Origin: DATBGZ01 sp963803115
Lineage (GTDB): Bacteria; Actinomycetota; Actinomycetes; Mycobacteriales; Micromonosporaceae
Reading direction: 5' to 3'
DNA length: 64,000 nt
Assembly: GCA_963803115.1 (NCBI GenBank)
Contig: CAWDLN010000013.1
Location: forward strand, 62,001 to 126,000
Each line of letters begins with the position of its first letter. Within the stretch, counting starts at the first letter, position 1. A program made the translations under genes and the position numbers. A model generated the notes under the pieces. The model saw only the letters and a program-made list of their open reading frames with translations, was not told where the DNA came from and made no database searches. This document shows, in pieces, positions 1 through 8,278 of this stretch.

Positions 1-444
1 CGACAGTTCGGATTCGGGCTGGCACAGCACGGCATTTGGCGAACCAAACGCGCGTATCGCGGCGACGACGGCCGCAGCCTGGACGGGATTGCTGAATGCC
101 GAACCGTACAGCGCACCGTGCGGCTTCACATAGCTCACCGAGGTTCCGCAACTACGAGCGATGCCATCGAGCGCAGCGAGCTGGTAGAGCACGATGTCCG
201 CCAGCTCGGTCGCGGTGTAGTCAACGAATCGCCGGCCAAAGCCAGCGAGATCTCCGTAGCCAACGTGCGCACCAACGGCGACGCCACGGGCGGCCGCCTC
301 AACACAGCGTGCACGCATGATGCTCGGGTCTCCTGCGTGGAACCCACACGCGACGTTCGCACTGGTGACGAGCTTCATGAGCGCGGCGTCGTCGGCCATC
401 TCCCAGGCACCGAAGCCCTCGCCAATGTCTGAATTCAGGTCCAC
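1..444 (-). CDS. pxpA: PxpA (LamB/YcsF family) 5-oxoprolinase subunit, N-terminal part
   Basis: Reading the minus strand from a GTG at 444 gives VDLNSDIGEGFGAWEM, then SANVACGFHAGDPSIM, GAHVGYGDLAGFGRR and YVKPHGALYG. These are the conserved N-terminal blocks of the LamB/YcsF family, whose PxpA members form ATP-dependent 5-oxoprolinase with PxpB and PxpC and open cytosolic 5-oxoproline to glutamate. The start is supported by GGGAG about 7 bases upstream and by the family's usual (M)DLN beginning. The gene runs off the left edge, so about 148 codons of roughly 250 are visible and pxpB/pxpC cannot be seen. Family assignment is secure; substrate is inferred. Confidence 0.9.
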   Translation of the reverse strand, partial: MDLNSDIGEGFGAWEMADDAALMKLVTSANVACGFHAGDPSIMRARCVEAAARGVAVGAHVGYGDLAGFGRRFVDYTATELADIVLYQLAALDGIARSCGTSVSYVKPHGALYGSAFSNPVQAAAVVAAIRAFGSPNAVLCQPESELS

Positions 445-589
445 TGCGGCCGCTCCCGTTCTAGGTATTGTTCAACAATCCAGCACGCTTTGGCTTGTGT
501 CAAGGGGTTCGGACGACCGTCGTGACGAGACGACCGGCCGCCCACCTTCGTTACAAGCAGCGCAAGCGGTAGTGGCGCAGGAGGACTCG

Positions 590-1025
590 GTGCGGATCAT
601 CTCGGTAATCAACTACAGTGTCGGCGTAGCTAAGACAACGCTCACGGCCGACCTCGGCGCGCGCTTCTCGCCGAACGCGGCAAGCGGGCACTGCTCATCG
701 ACTTCGACCCCCAATCGAGCCTGACGTTGTCGTGATACTCGACCGACGTATGGGAGACGCTGCTCAAGCCCGGCCAGAACATTAAGGCCTGGTTCGACGC
801 GATCGACGCTGGCAAACCCTTGCCCCTCAGTCTCAGTCGATTCGTGAAACCCCATCCAAGATCAAAGGTCCTATGTCCGCCGGCGGCGGCAGCCTCGACC
901 TGATCGCCTCTCACTTTGAGTTGATGCGGGTCGATCTCAAGCGTGTCGCCGTCCCTCTGGCCAGCGGGATTGTCGACGTAACCCAGGTGCGTGTTCGGAC
1001 TCATGAGCAGCTCGCCGTAGCGTAA
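590..1025 (+). pseudogene. ParA/Soj-type ATPase, 5' half, frameshifted
   Basis: A GTG at 590 behind a strong AGGAGG (about 579-584) starts MRIISVINYSVGVAKTTLTA. This is a ParA N-terminus in which the deviant Walker A (normally KGGVGKTT) has become SVGVAKTT. One base out of frame the text continues as LAERGKRALLIDFDPQSSLT (Walker A' region), reaches a TGA at about 728-730, and continues in frame as an alpha-helical stretch (DVWETLLKPGQNIKAWFDAI). A further shift near 870 gives GGGSLDLIASHFELMRVDL. With a lost P-loop lysine/glycine pattern, a nonsense codon and two frameshifts it cannot encode a working ATPase. The rest of the gene lies beyond the IS66 remnant at 1517-2056. Confidence 0.82.
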
Positions 1026-1088
1026 ACATTCACGTGGGTAGGGCGTGTCGTCGATGAACCGGTTCGTCCAGAGTGGACAATTGGTGGT

Positions 1089-1480
1089 GTGGCCGAGCCG
1101 GAGTCGCTCTCGCGTGAGGAGTTGCTCGCGCTGGTGATGGTTCAGGCTCAGACGATCGCCCAGTTGCAGGCGAGGGTTGTGGATCTGGAGCGGCAGTTGG
1201 GTCGCAACAGCGGGAACTCGTCGATGCCGCCGTCCTTGGATGACCAGCCGGGTCACACGTCGCCACCGGGCAAGCCGCAGCGGGGCGGGCCGAAGCGCAA
1301 GCCGGGTAAGCAGAAGGGTGCGCCGGGATCGGGGTTTGCTTGGCAGGACAGCCCGGACGAGACCCGCGAGCACTTCCCGATTGGTCACTGCGGGCGGCCA
1401 AGCACGGCATCGGTATCCTGCAAGCCATCCGCGACGCCCTCCTCGGCCGTCCCTGGATGCCAGAGCTGGTGACCCAGTGA
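1089..1480 (+). mobile_element. IS66-family transposase remnant with internal deletion
   Basis: The reading frame from GTG 1089 has the IS66 TnpC N-terminal pattern: a heptad-like helix (REELLALVMVQAQTIAQLQA), then RNSGNSSMPPSLDD and a basic PGKPQRGGPKRKPGKQKGAP linker. After about 100 codons the frame breaks near 1385. A different frame then reads LRAAKHGIGILQAIRDALLG and ends ELVTQ* at 1480, which matches the extreme C-terminus of such transposases. The whole zinc-finger and DDE core is missing. It sits inside the broken parA gene and is certainly inactive. I found no terminal inverted repeats. Confidence 0.78.
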
Positions 1481-1516
1481 CATAGAGTTACCCGCCGATC
1501 AATTGCGGACAGGGAC

Positions 1517-2056
1517 GTGAATGCTTACGCCGTAGCACTCAACGACCGCTACTTCCGCGACTACGAATATGTGCTAATTGGCTGTTCGCCCAATTTCAAT
1601 ATGGCGACGCAAATTGCAATGATAGCGAGCCAGCGGGTTCTCATTCCGCACGACCAGACTACCTGTCGAGTATCGGGTTCCCTTATCTCGAAGAGACACT
1701 GCGTCGTCTCGTCAAAGAGCACAAAGATCGTCGCACTCTAGTTACTCGATCAATGCCGGGCTACATCGCACACCGGATACTTGGCGTGCTGTTCACCATG
1801 GTGCAGCACCAGGCGCCGGATCGGCGTACAAGGCGCAGCAGACGTGGATCCGAGTATGCAAAGGGCCGGGGCCTGCCGCTCTTCGACGAAATCTTCCGGT
1901 TCAACAACGGACTCTTCGCCAACGCCGGCGAATCGGGCGTACCCGTCGGGCTTGCGCCGGTCAAGGGCCAGGACGCGGTCGTGGACGATCTCCGCCCGGA
2001 TCACTGACGAGTTCGTTACTCGGATCACCGCAAACCAGGGAATGGAGCTGTCATGA
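1517..2056 (+). pseudogene. ParA/Soj-type ATPase, 3' half, frameshifted
   Basis: This continues the ParA gene begun at 590. The region from 1517 reads YEYVLIGCSPNFNMATQIAM followed by SQRVLIPHDQT, corresponding to the Walker B/switch segment (family text YVLIDCPPNFN, then VLIP). The catalytic Asp and a Pro are replaced (IGCSP for IDCPP). Out of frame it continues IAHRILGVLFTMVQHQAP, LPLFDEIFRFNNGLFANAGE and GVPVGLAPVKGQDAVVDDLR, then ITDEFVTRITANQGMELS* ending at 2056. The order and spacing match the C-terminal half of a chromosomal ParA homologue. At least two frame changes are needed. It overlaps the next broken gene by ATGA. Confidence 0.75.
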
Positions 2057-2425
2057 GCATCGGAGTCATTACATCGAAGGTGCTCTCGGGCGTCGCGAGC
2101 CAAGTAAGCAAACTGCCGGACGAGGAGCTTGAGGCGTTCACCGCCGGCCAGTCAGTGCTCCGGGTCGTCCCCAAGGGACCTGGTGGCCGCCGTCGACATG
2201 GTCCTGCGATTGACACATGAACAGCGCCATCAATTGTTCGCCAAGGAAGCGTCGATCAAGTTTGTGCCGCCAGGGCACAAGCTGGCGCCGATCGTTCCGA
2301 AACAGCCGGCCCCGGGCAAGGCACCAGCGCCGTTGGCGGACGAGGTGCGGATGCGTTTGCCGGAAACCTTGTCCGAGGACGCGGCAGTCGGCTTTCTGCG
2401 GCGGTCATTCGCAACTACTGAGTGA
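2053..2425 (+). pseudogene. Small partner protein of the ParA-like ATPase, frameshifted
   Basis: An ATG at 2053 overlaps the parA stop by four bases (ATGA), the usual sign of a co-translated partner. The frame reads MSIGVITSKVLSGVASQVSK, then LPDEELEAFTAGQSVLRVVPKGP, shifts near 2170, and continues in another frame as DLVAAVDMVLRLTHEQRHQL with a Pro/Ala-rich stretch and a C-terminal RLPETLSEDAAVGFLRRSFA. Intact length would be about 125 residues. I do not recognise the family; no ParB-type HTH is visible. Position suggests a ParA-associated accessory or cargo protein, now inactive. Confidence 0.6.
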
Positions 2426-2575
2426 ACATTCTGTCGCAGCTTCCGGTGCCCGGTGTACCCAATGGCCAGCTCCTCGAGCCAACATGTTCAATGCACTCGG
2501 CCACGATCTCTCTAACACCAGTGGGCTGGACATATGCGAAGCTTGTCCGGATCGACGGCACGTCGCCCGTCAGGC

Positions 2576-3928
2576 TTAGGTGGGTTCCAGGAAGTAGTTG
2601 ATGTCGGCCGTGATCGCGTCGACGACGCGTTCGTCGGACCGTTTCGAGCCGTCGGCAAGGTGCTTCCCGTGACGGATGAGGGTGGCGTCGGAGAACGGTA
2701 GCTGTCCCGCTGACAGGTACCTGACGGCGCCGTGCGCGTCCCGCTGCGGGATCACTTGCGAGTGGGCGTGGATGCTGGCGCTGAACGGAATGTCGAGGCG
2801 CCCCTGAGCGAACGCGTCCCGGATCGCCGGCAGGAGATCGGGCTCGGCGAGCACCGGATCGACCAGCTCAGCCACCTCCTGCTCGATCCAGGATTGTTCC
2901 TCGTCGACGCGATCGGCATCGGCCTTGACGAAGCCTAGTAGGTCCGACGTAGCGAGACGGGTAGTGCGCAGCCCCGCGACGTTCGCGGTGACATCAGGGA
3001 TGCCGTGCGCCTCCTGGTAGGTCTTGGTGATGACCTTTGTCGCGCCGCCGATGCGGGCCACGAGGGCGCCGTAAAGAATCAACGCCTCCGCTCGCGGGCG
3101 GGTCCGCGGGAAAACGCCCATGAACTGGTGCAGCACCGGGTAGACCTCGACGCTATCCGGCAGGTACTTCTGGGCCAGGCCACGGATCGCCCGCAGCGCC
3201 GCGACATCCTGCGCGACCTCGCCCTGTTGCGGATATGCGACGGACAGGCAACGCACCCCGGCGCGCTGCGCCGCGATGGCCTCCAGGAGCGTGCACGCCA
3301 GGCTGACCGACGGCGGGATGAGCACGGCGGTCAGCGTGCCGAACAGCTCCCGGTCGATGATGACGCCGTCGGCAACGAGCGCGCCGCATGCCTCATCGAC
3401 CTGGCGCCACGCGTCCAGGGAGTGAGCGAGCGGCACGTCCTTCGAGTACGGCAGGTTGTATCCGATGCCGCCACCCTCGAAGGAGGTGATCCCCGACGCG
3501 ACGGCGACCGCGAACAGGTTGCGGGGGTCGGGCGAGCCGTGCCGGATCTCCAGCGGTGTGCGCACGCACGCGTCCAGCTCACGCCCCCGCCGCCAGCCGT
3601 GGCTGACGAGCGGATACCCGTTGAGATTCTTGGGGTCGCGCCGAAGCGTCTCAGTTGCCTTGTCAAAGTGACAGAGCCGGGTGTGCGCGTCGATGGTGAC
3701 CGACAGGATGTCCGGCTGGCCACCGTCCTCGAGTTCCCGCAAAAGCGTTTGCATGGCCCCGTGCCCGCCGACTCCGCAGCGCGGCTGGATGGCGAACGTG
3801 CCGGCGGCGTGGGCGCGCCGCAGCACCTCGACCGAGGTCTGCTTGTCCGTGTCCCGCAGATGGGTCAGGATCTCCGGTAGCCCAGGCAGGTCAGCCCGGA
3901 CTGCTGGATCCAGGTCGAGCCCCAGCAT
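2576..3928 (-). CDS. glmE: Methylaspartate mutase (glutamate mutase) epsilon subunit
   Basis: The 450-residue product carries the glutamate mutase E-subunit signature throughout: FAIQPRCGVGGHGAMQTLLR near residue 50, IDAHTRLCHFDKA, NGYPLVSHGWRRGREL, then EIRHGSPDPRNLFAVAVASG and FEGGGIGYNLPYSKDVPLAH. With the cobalamin-binding S subunit this catalyses the adenosylcobalamin-dependent rearrangement of L-glutamate to (2S,3S)-3-methylaspartate in the cytosol. The start codon overlaps the stop of glmS by one base (TGATG), so the subunits are probably translationally coupled. Length is close to, slightly shorter than, clostridial GlmE. No lesion is seen. Confidence 0.95.
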   Translation of the reverse strand: MLGLDLDPAVRADLPGLPEILTHLRDTDKQTSVEVLRRAHAAGTFAIQPRCGVGGHGAMQTLLRELEDGGQPDILSVTIDAHTRLCHFDKATETLRRDPKNLNGYPLVSHGWRRGRELDACVRTPLEIRHGSPDPRNLFAVAVASGITSFEGGGIGYNLPYSKDVPLAHSLDAWRQVDEACGALVADGVIIDRELFGTLTAVLIPPSVSLACTLLEAIAAQRAGVRCLSVAYPQQGEVAQDVAALRAIRGLAQKYLPDSVEVYPVLHQFMGVFPRTRPRAEALILYGALVARIGGATKVITKTYQEAHGIPDVTANVAGLRTTRLATSDLLGFVKADADRVDEEQSWIEQEVAELVDPVLAEPDLLPAIRDAFAQGRLDIPFSASIHAHSQVIPQRDAHGAVRYLSAGQLPFSDATLIRHGKHLADGSKRSDERVVDAITADINYFLEPT

Positions 3929-4434
3929 CAGGCGCTGCTCATCTCGCGGACGCGATGCTCGGGGGTGCCCGTGGCGACCGTGGACGCGACGGAACCAGCT
4001 TGCTCGGCTTTGGCGATCCGGTCCAACAGCGCCGGCAACTCGTCCGGGTCGGACAGGACGTGGTCGACGCCGATATCGAAGAGGCGCGCGATGTCGTTGT
4101 CGGCCTTGTGGCTGCCGACGGACAGGTTCCCGCCCACTATGACGGGGCAGCCGATCTGGCCGCTGCGCTTGAGTTCGTCAACGCCCTGGAGGTCCTCGTA
4201 TGCGTGGCCGTTGAGGCTGGCCACGATGACCGCGACCGCGGTCGGGTTCGCGCGGTATGCCGCCGCGAACTCGGAGAGCGGAGTGCAGACGCCGAGGTTG
4301 ATCACGGTGAACCCACGCCGGCGCAGCATCATTGCGATGAGCTGATTCGCTACGGCGTGCGCGTCGCTGGCGGCCACGCCGAGAATGACCGGGCGTACCG
4401 CGCTGGTCTGAGGTGCCGACTCTTCGTTCACCAT
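3928..4434 (-). CDS. glmS: Methylaspartate mutase (glutamate mutase) cobalamin-binding subunit
   Basis: This 168-residue B12-binding protein reads VILGVAASDAHAVANQLIAM near its start and has GGNLSVGSHKADND further on. The family cobalt-ligand motif is DxHxxG; here it is DAHAVA, so Asp and His are kept but Gly is Ala. I chose ATG 4434 over a longer frame (to 4548) because the upstream translation is low-complexity and the MVNEESAP start has AAAGGA just in front. It holds the cofactor, while glmE supplies the substrate barrel. A perfect inverted repeat lies 10-24 bases upstream of the start. Confidence 0.92.
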   Translation of the reverse strand: MVNEESAPQTSAVRPVILGVAASDAHAVANQLIAMMLRRRGFTVINLGVCTPLSEFAAAYRANPTAVAVIVASLNGHAYEDLQGVDELKRSGQIGCPVIVGGNLSVGSHKADNDIARLFDIGVDHVLSDPDELPALLDRIAKAEQAGSVASTVATGTPEHRVREMSSA

Positions 4435-4443
4435 AGATCCTTT

Positions 4444-4458
4444 CGTTACGTCGTAACG
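4444..4458 (-). promoter_or_regulatory. Palindrome in the glmS 5' region, candidate operator
   Basis: CGTTAC-GTC-GTAACG is a perfect inverted repeat with 6-bp arms and a 3-bp centre, placed just upstream of the glmS ribosome binding site. Its symmetry and position fit a dimeric repressor site. No binding protein can be named; the Lrp-type gene at 8279-8761 is one candidate. Confidence 0.45.
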
Positions 4459-4832
4459 GGTTGCTTGCCCACCAGAGTCAAGTCGTCGGGTGCCAGCCAT
4501 CGCCCGCAGCTCCCGCTCTTCGATCTGAGTGGCACTTGGCGGCGACAAAGTCCGGGCTGTTGGAGAAACAGCGTGGGACCGGATGGTCGCAGTGCTACGG
4601 GTTCGTCAGCGCGAGTGAGCGACTGGACCCTCGATGTGATCGCTGGAACCCAATCGGAGATCCGGCGATTAGGGAACCGGCCAGCCGGGGTATCCGGCCT
4701 TCAGTTCCGCTGCCTGGCGGCTCAGTATTCTAAACCTGTGAATCGGTGAATTTACAGGGTAACTGCCCAATGCTGATTTTCTGCAAATGCGCGATGATCC
4801 TCCGTGTGGTCGAGTAAACGTTAGTTCAGTGG
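4459..4832. other. Intergenic region between glmS and the CoA-transferase gene
   Basis: This 374-bp gap is AT-richer than its surroundings around 4725-4830. I see no coding sequence with convincing codon use. It must hold the glmS promoter. An imperfect hairpin (CCTGTGAA at 4735-4742 with TTTACAGG at 4751-4758) is present. I looked for a cobalamin riboswitch because both downstream genes serve a B12 enzyme, but did not recognise a B12 box. Confidence 0.5.
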
Positions 4833-6014
4833 TCAGATAATGCCGTCGGCGCGCAGCTTTTCGACTTCTTCTTTGTCGAGCCCCAGATCCGTGAGGATCG
4901 CAGCGGTGTGTTCGCCGATCGCCGGTACCGGGCCCATTCGTTGCTCGACGCCCCGGAGCTTGATCGGCGGGAGTAGCGCCTCGATGGGTCCGGCGGGCGT
5001 GTGGATCGTCCGCCACCGGTCGCGTTCGGCGAGTACGGGATGGTCGAGGTACTGCGCGACTGTGTTCAGGCGGGCGTTTGCCACTTTGGCTGTGTTCAGC
5101 AATTCGAGCATGGCGTCTGTGTCAATCTGAGCGCAGCGGTGCCCGATGATGTCGTCGAGCGCGGCGCGGTTGGCCACGCGCGCGGAGTTGTGCGCGAATC
5201 GATCGTCGGAGGCGATGTCGGGATCGCGGAGAAACAGCTCGCAGAACGTCGTCCACTCGCGCTCGTTCTGGATGGACAGCAGCACATGCTCGCCGCCGGC
5301 GGTCTCGTAGGCGCCGTAGGGCGCGATCGTAGCGTGCGCGACGCCGACGCGTTCGGGCTGGCGACCGCCGTACCGCGTGTAGTACGCCGGAGAGCCCATC
5401 CATTCCGACAGCGAGTCGAAGAGGGAGACCTCGACGGCGCGCGCGACACCGGAGGTCGCCCGCTCGTAGAGCGCGGTGAGGATGCCGGTGTATGCGTACA
5501 TGCCACCGGCGATGTCGGCGACGGAGACGCCGCACCGGGCCACGGCGTCGGGGGTACCGGTGAGCGACACGAGCCCGGTTTCGCACTGGATCAACAGGTC
5601 GTAGGCCTTGCGGTCGGCCCACGGGCCGTCGTTTCCGTACCCCGAGATGTCGCAGACGATGAGGCGCGGGTACCGCTGCGACAGCGAGTCGGCGTCGAGG
5701 CCCAGGCGGCGGGCCGCACCGGGTGTGAGGTTCTGCACGAAGACGTCCGCGCCGCCGAGCAGTTGGTCGAGGACGGCCCGGCCCGCCGGGGCCTTGATGT
5801 CGAGTGTCAGGGACTCCTTCGACCGGTTCAGCCAGACGAAGTAGCTCGACTGGCCTTGTACCGACTGGTCGTAGCGGCGGGCGAAGTCACCGTCGCCCGG
5901 TCGTTCGATCTTGATCACACGGGCGCCGAGGTCGGCGAGTTGACGGGTGGCGAAGGGCGCGGCAACGGCTTGTTCGAGGCTGACGACCGCGATGCCGGCC
6001 AGCGGCAGGCTCAT
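4833..6014 (-). CDS. Class III (CaiB/BaiF) CoA-transferase, probably acting on mesaconate
   Basis: The 393-residue protein begins LAGIAVVSLEQAVAAPFATR and has IKIERPGDGDFARRYD and VADIAGGMYAYTGILTAL. Asp167 in the DIAGG motif is the expected catalytic aspartate that forms the acyl anhydride in family III transferases. Members move CoA between carboxylic acids in the cytosol. Placed between glutamate mutase and an acyl-CoA lyase, with methylaspartate ammonia-lyase nearby, mesaconate is the likely acceptor (donor perhaps succinyl-CoA); that substrate is inferred. Its ATG overlaps the upstream lyase stop by four bases, indicating one transcript. Confidence 0.85.
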   Translation of the reverse strand: MSLPLAGIAVVSLEQAVAAPFATRQLADLGARVIKIERPGDGDFARRYDQSVQGQSSYFVWLNRSKESLTLDIKAPAGRAVLDQLLGGADVFVQNLTPGAARRLGLDADSLSQRYPRLIVCDISGYGNDGPWADRKAYDLLIQCETGLVSLTGTPDAVARCGVSVADIAGGMYAYTGILTALYERATSGVARAVEVSLFDSLSEWMGSPAYYTRYGGRQPERVGVAHATIAPYGAYETAGGEHVLLSIQNEREWTTFCELFLRDPDIASDDRFAHNSARVANRAALDDIIGHRCAQIDTDAMLELLNTAKVANARLNTVAQYLDHPVLAERDRWRTIHTPAGPIEALLPPIKLRGVEQRMGPVPAIGEHTAAILTDLGLDKEEVEKLRADGII

Positions 6015-6871
6015 CGCGCATGCTCGCCCGCGCTCGCGACTACCTGCCTGGCGGCGACGGCGACTGCCTCGTCCACCATTTGCCCTTCGAAGGCGACTGC
6101 GCCCGCGCCGCCGGCGTTGTCGAGGGCGGCGATGACGGCGCGGTTTCGGGCGATCTCGTCGACGCCGAAGGAGAACACCTCATTGAGGGCGGCGATTTGC
6201 CCGGGGTGGATCGCCCACTTGCCGTCGAAGCCGAGTTCGCGGGCGTGCCGCGCCGCGGCTCGGAATGAGTCGTCGTCGGCGATGCCCAGGTGCGGGCCGT
6301 CGATCGCCTGCAACCCGTGGGCACGCGCGGCGATCAGAACCGTGTCCTGGGCGTACTGCCACGAGTCGGTGCGCCGTCGCAGCGACGCGGCGAGGTCGGC
6401 GTACCCGAGGACCATCGCCTCGGTCCGCGTGGACGCCGCGGCGATCCGCTCAGCCTGCGCCAGCCCGGCCGCGGTTTCGACCAGGGCCTGTAGGCCGATC
6501 GGCGTCCGTCGCCCGGTCGCCGCCTCGGCCCCGGCGAGCAGCCGGTACGCGAACTCGACGTCGCCGGGGTGCTCGACCTTCGGCAGGACGATCGACACGG
6601 GCGCCTCGGATACGGCGGCGAGAGCGGCGATGTCGAGGTGGCACCACGGCGTACCCGGGGCGTTGACCCGTACGGCAACCCGCGGACCATCCCATGTGGA
6701 CAGTGCCCAGCAGAGAGCTTCGCGAGCCTGCGTCTTTCGCTCGGGCCGCACCGAGTCCTCCAGGTCGAAGACCATCTCGTCGGCGCCTGACGTCGCGGCC
6801 CTGGCCACCTTGCGCGGCTCCGATGCCGGAACGCACAGGCAAGAACGGCGCCGCGCCATTGCGTTCACCAT
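6011..6871 (-). CDS. CitE/HpcH-HpaI family acyl-CoA lyase (methylmalyl- or citramalyl-CoA lyase-like)
   Basis: About 285 residues of the CitE-like TIM-barrel family: RRRSCLCVPASEPRKVARA, then DEMVFDLEDSVRPERK (metal-binding Glu/Asp and substrate Arg region), VRVNAPGTPW, and FDGKWAIHPGQIAALNEVFS near the C-terminus. The family cleaves beta-hydroxyacyl-CoAs such as beta-methylmalyl-CoA (to glyoxylate and propionyl-CoA) or citramalyl-CoA (to pyruvate and acetyl-CoA). The neighbours favour one of these two, but the sequence alone cannot choose. The start is uncertain: ATG 6871 (MVNAMARR) and ATG 6859 are both possible and neither has a strong ribosome site. It is divergent from the ammonia-lyase gene. 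Confidence 0.83.
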   Translation of the reverse strand: MVNAMARRRSCLCVPASEPRKVARAATSGADEMVFDLEDSVRPERKTQAREALCWALSTWDGPRVAVRVNAPGTPWCHLDIAALAAVSEAPVSIVLPKVEHPGDVEFAYRLLAGAEAATGRRTPIGLQALVETAAGLAQAERIAAASTRTEAMVLGYADLAASLRRRTDSWQYAQDTVLIAARAHGLQAIDGPHLGIADDDSFRAAARHARELGFDGKWAIHPGQIAALNEVFSFGVDEIARNRAVIAALDNAGGAGAVAFEGQMVDEAVAVAARQVVASAGEHAR

Positions 6872-7044
6872 CGGAGGAGGGTACGTGGCGCCGCGGCCTC
6901 GCGGCATCACCCGCGTCGATCACGAACGAAGCGTCACCCGTTGGCGCCCCCAGCCGCCCGGCCCGGGGTCCACTGCCGAACGGATCGTTAGTCCCAGCCG
7001 AGGGCGCGAGACGCGCACCGTCCGCGGCTCTATCGTCAGGCCGC

Positions 7045-8277
7045 ATGACGTGTCGAATCACCGCGGTGCGGGCAGTTGAAGGACTGGCCTCGTTCTTCTC
7101 CGACGACCAGGCGGCGATCCGGGCCGGCGCCATTCGCGACGGCCTCATCTACGCGAGTGAGCCCGTTACCAGTGGGTACCAGCGGATCCGCCAGCCGGCG
7201 GAGGCGCTGTCGGTGCTGCTGATTCTCTCCGACGGTCAGGTGGCGCACGGCGATTGCGCCAGCGTTCAATATTCGGGCGTGGGTGGGCGGGCGGAGCCCT
7301 TCGTGGCCGGCAAGGCGCGCGTGGTCATCGAAGCGACTCTCGCGCCGCTGCTTATCGGGCACGAGATCGAGTCGTTTCGGGGTGCGATGGATCTGGTCAC
7401 CCAAGCACTGCGGGACCAGCCCTACGCCACGGCGATCCTCTACGGCGTGAGCCAGGCGTTGCTCGACGCGCGGGCCAAGGCAGGCCGCCGCACCGCCGCC
7501 GAAGTGATCGTTGACGAGTTCCACACTGGCGTGACGCTGCGCCCAGTGCCGATCTTCGCGCAGTGTGGTGAGGATCGGTACCTGGCGGTCGACGCGATGA
7601 TCCTCAAGCAGGTCGATGTGTTGCCGCACGGCCTGATCAACAACGTCCCGCAGCTACTCGGCGACGATGGCAGCTTGCTGACGGAGTACGTGCGATGGCT
7701 AAGCGCCCGGATCCGTTCATTGCGCGACAGCGAGGACTACCAGCCCGTGCTGCACATCGACACGTACGGCACGCCCGGGATCGCGTTCGGCACGGCCGCG
7801 CGAGTCGGGGAGTATCTGGCCCGGCTAAGGGAGGCGGCCGCCCCATTTACGCTGCGCGTGGAGCATCCGATGGACGCCGGTTCGCGAGCGGCGCAGATCG
7901 ACGTCCTCCGGGAGCTGCGTGGCGTGCTGGAGCGGCTGGGCAGCGACGTCGAGATCGTGGCCGATGAATGGTGCAACACGCTCGCTGACGTTTGGGCGTT
8001 CGTTGACGCGGGTGCAGCCGACATGATCCAGGTCAAGACACCGGACCTCGGCGGACTGGACCAGGCCGTCCTCGCGTTGCGCTACTGCTTAGACAATGGT
8101 GTGAAGGCGTACTGCGGAGGTAGCTGCGCCGAGACCGAGCGCAGCGCACAGCTGAGTGTCCATGTGGCGATGGCCTGCGGCGCGCACCAGGTTCTCGCCA
8201 AGCCCGGCATGGGCGCCGACGTCGGGCTGTCGATCGTCCGCAACGAGATGGCGCGGGTGATGGCCCTCGCTGTCTGA
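7045..8277 (+). CDS. mal: Methylaspartate ammonia-lyase
   Basis: The 410-residue product is full length for this enolase-superfamily enzyme. The metal ligands are visible as Asp239 in LHIDTYGTPG, Glu273 in LRVEHPMD and Asp307 in IVADEW. Lys331 in QVKTPDLGGL is the expected catalytic base and His195 lies in LPHGLINN. It removes ammonia from (2S,3S)-3-methylaspartate to give mesaconate in the cytosol. ATG 7045 begins MTCRITAVRAVEGLASFFSD, matching the family N-terminus. A 173-bp divergent intergenic region separates it from the lyase/CoA-transferase operon, so the two arms of the pathway may share control. Confidence 0.96.
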   Translation: MTCRITAVRAVEGLASFFSDDQAAIRAGAIRDGLIYASEPVTSGYQRIRQPAEALSVLLILSDGQVAHGDCASVQYSGVGGRAEPFVAGKARVVIEATLAPLLIGHEIESFRGAMDLVTQALRDQPYATAILYGVSQALLDARAKAGRRTAAEVIVDEFHTGVTLRPVPIFAQCGEDRYLAVDAMILKQVDVLPHGLINNVPQLLGDDGSLLTEYVRWLSARIRSLRDSEDYQPVLHIDTYGTPGIAFGTAARVGEYLARLREAAAPFTLRVEHPMDAGSRAAQIDVLRELRGVLERLGSDVEIVADEWCNTLADVWAFVDAGAADMIQVKTPDLGGLDQAVLALRYCLDNGVKAYCGGSCAETERSAQLSVHVAMACGAHQVLAKPGMGADVGLSIVRNEMARVMALAV

Positions 8278-8278
8278 C

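Noticed and set aside
4459..4832. Cobalamin riboswitch upstream of the B12-dependent mutase
   Set aside because: I could not find the B12 box or the flanking conserved stems; only one imperfect hairpin is present.
5001..7079. A 692-codon plus-strand frame
   Set aside because: It is antisense to the CoA-transferase and lyase genes, which carry the conserved motifs; the plus-strand translation is Arg/Val/Ser-rich shadow sequence.
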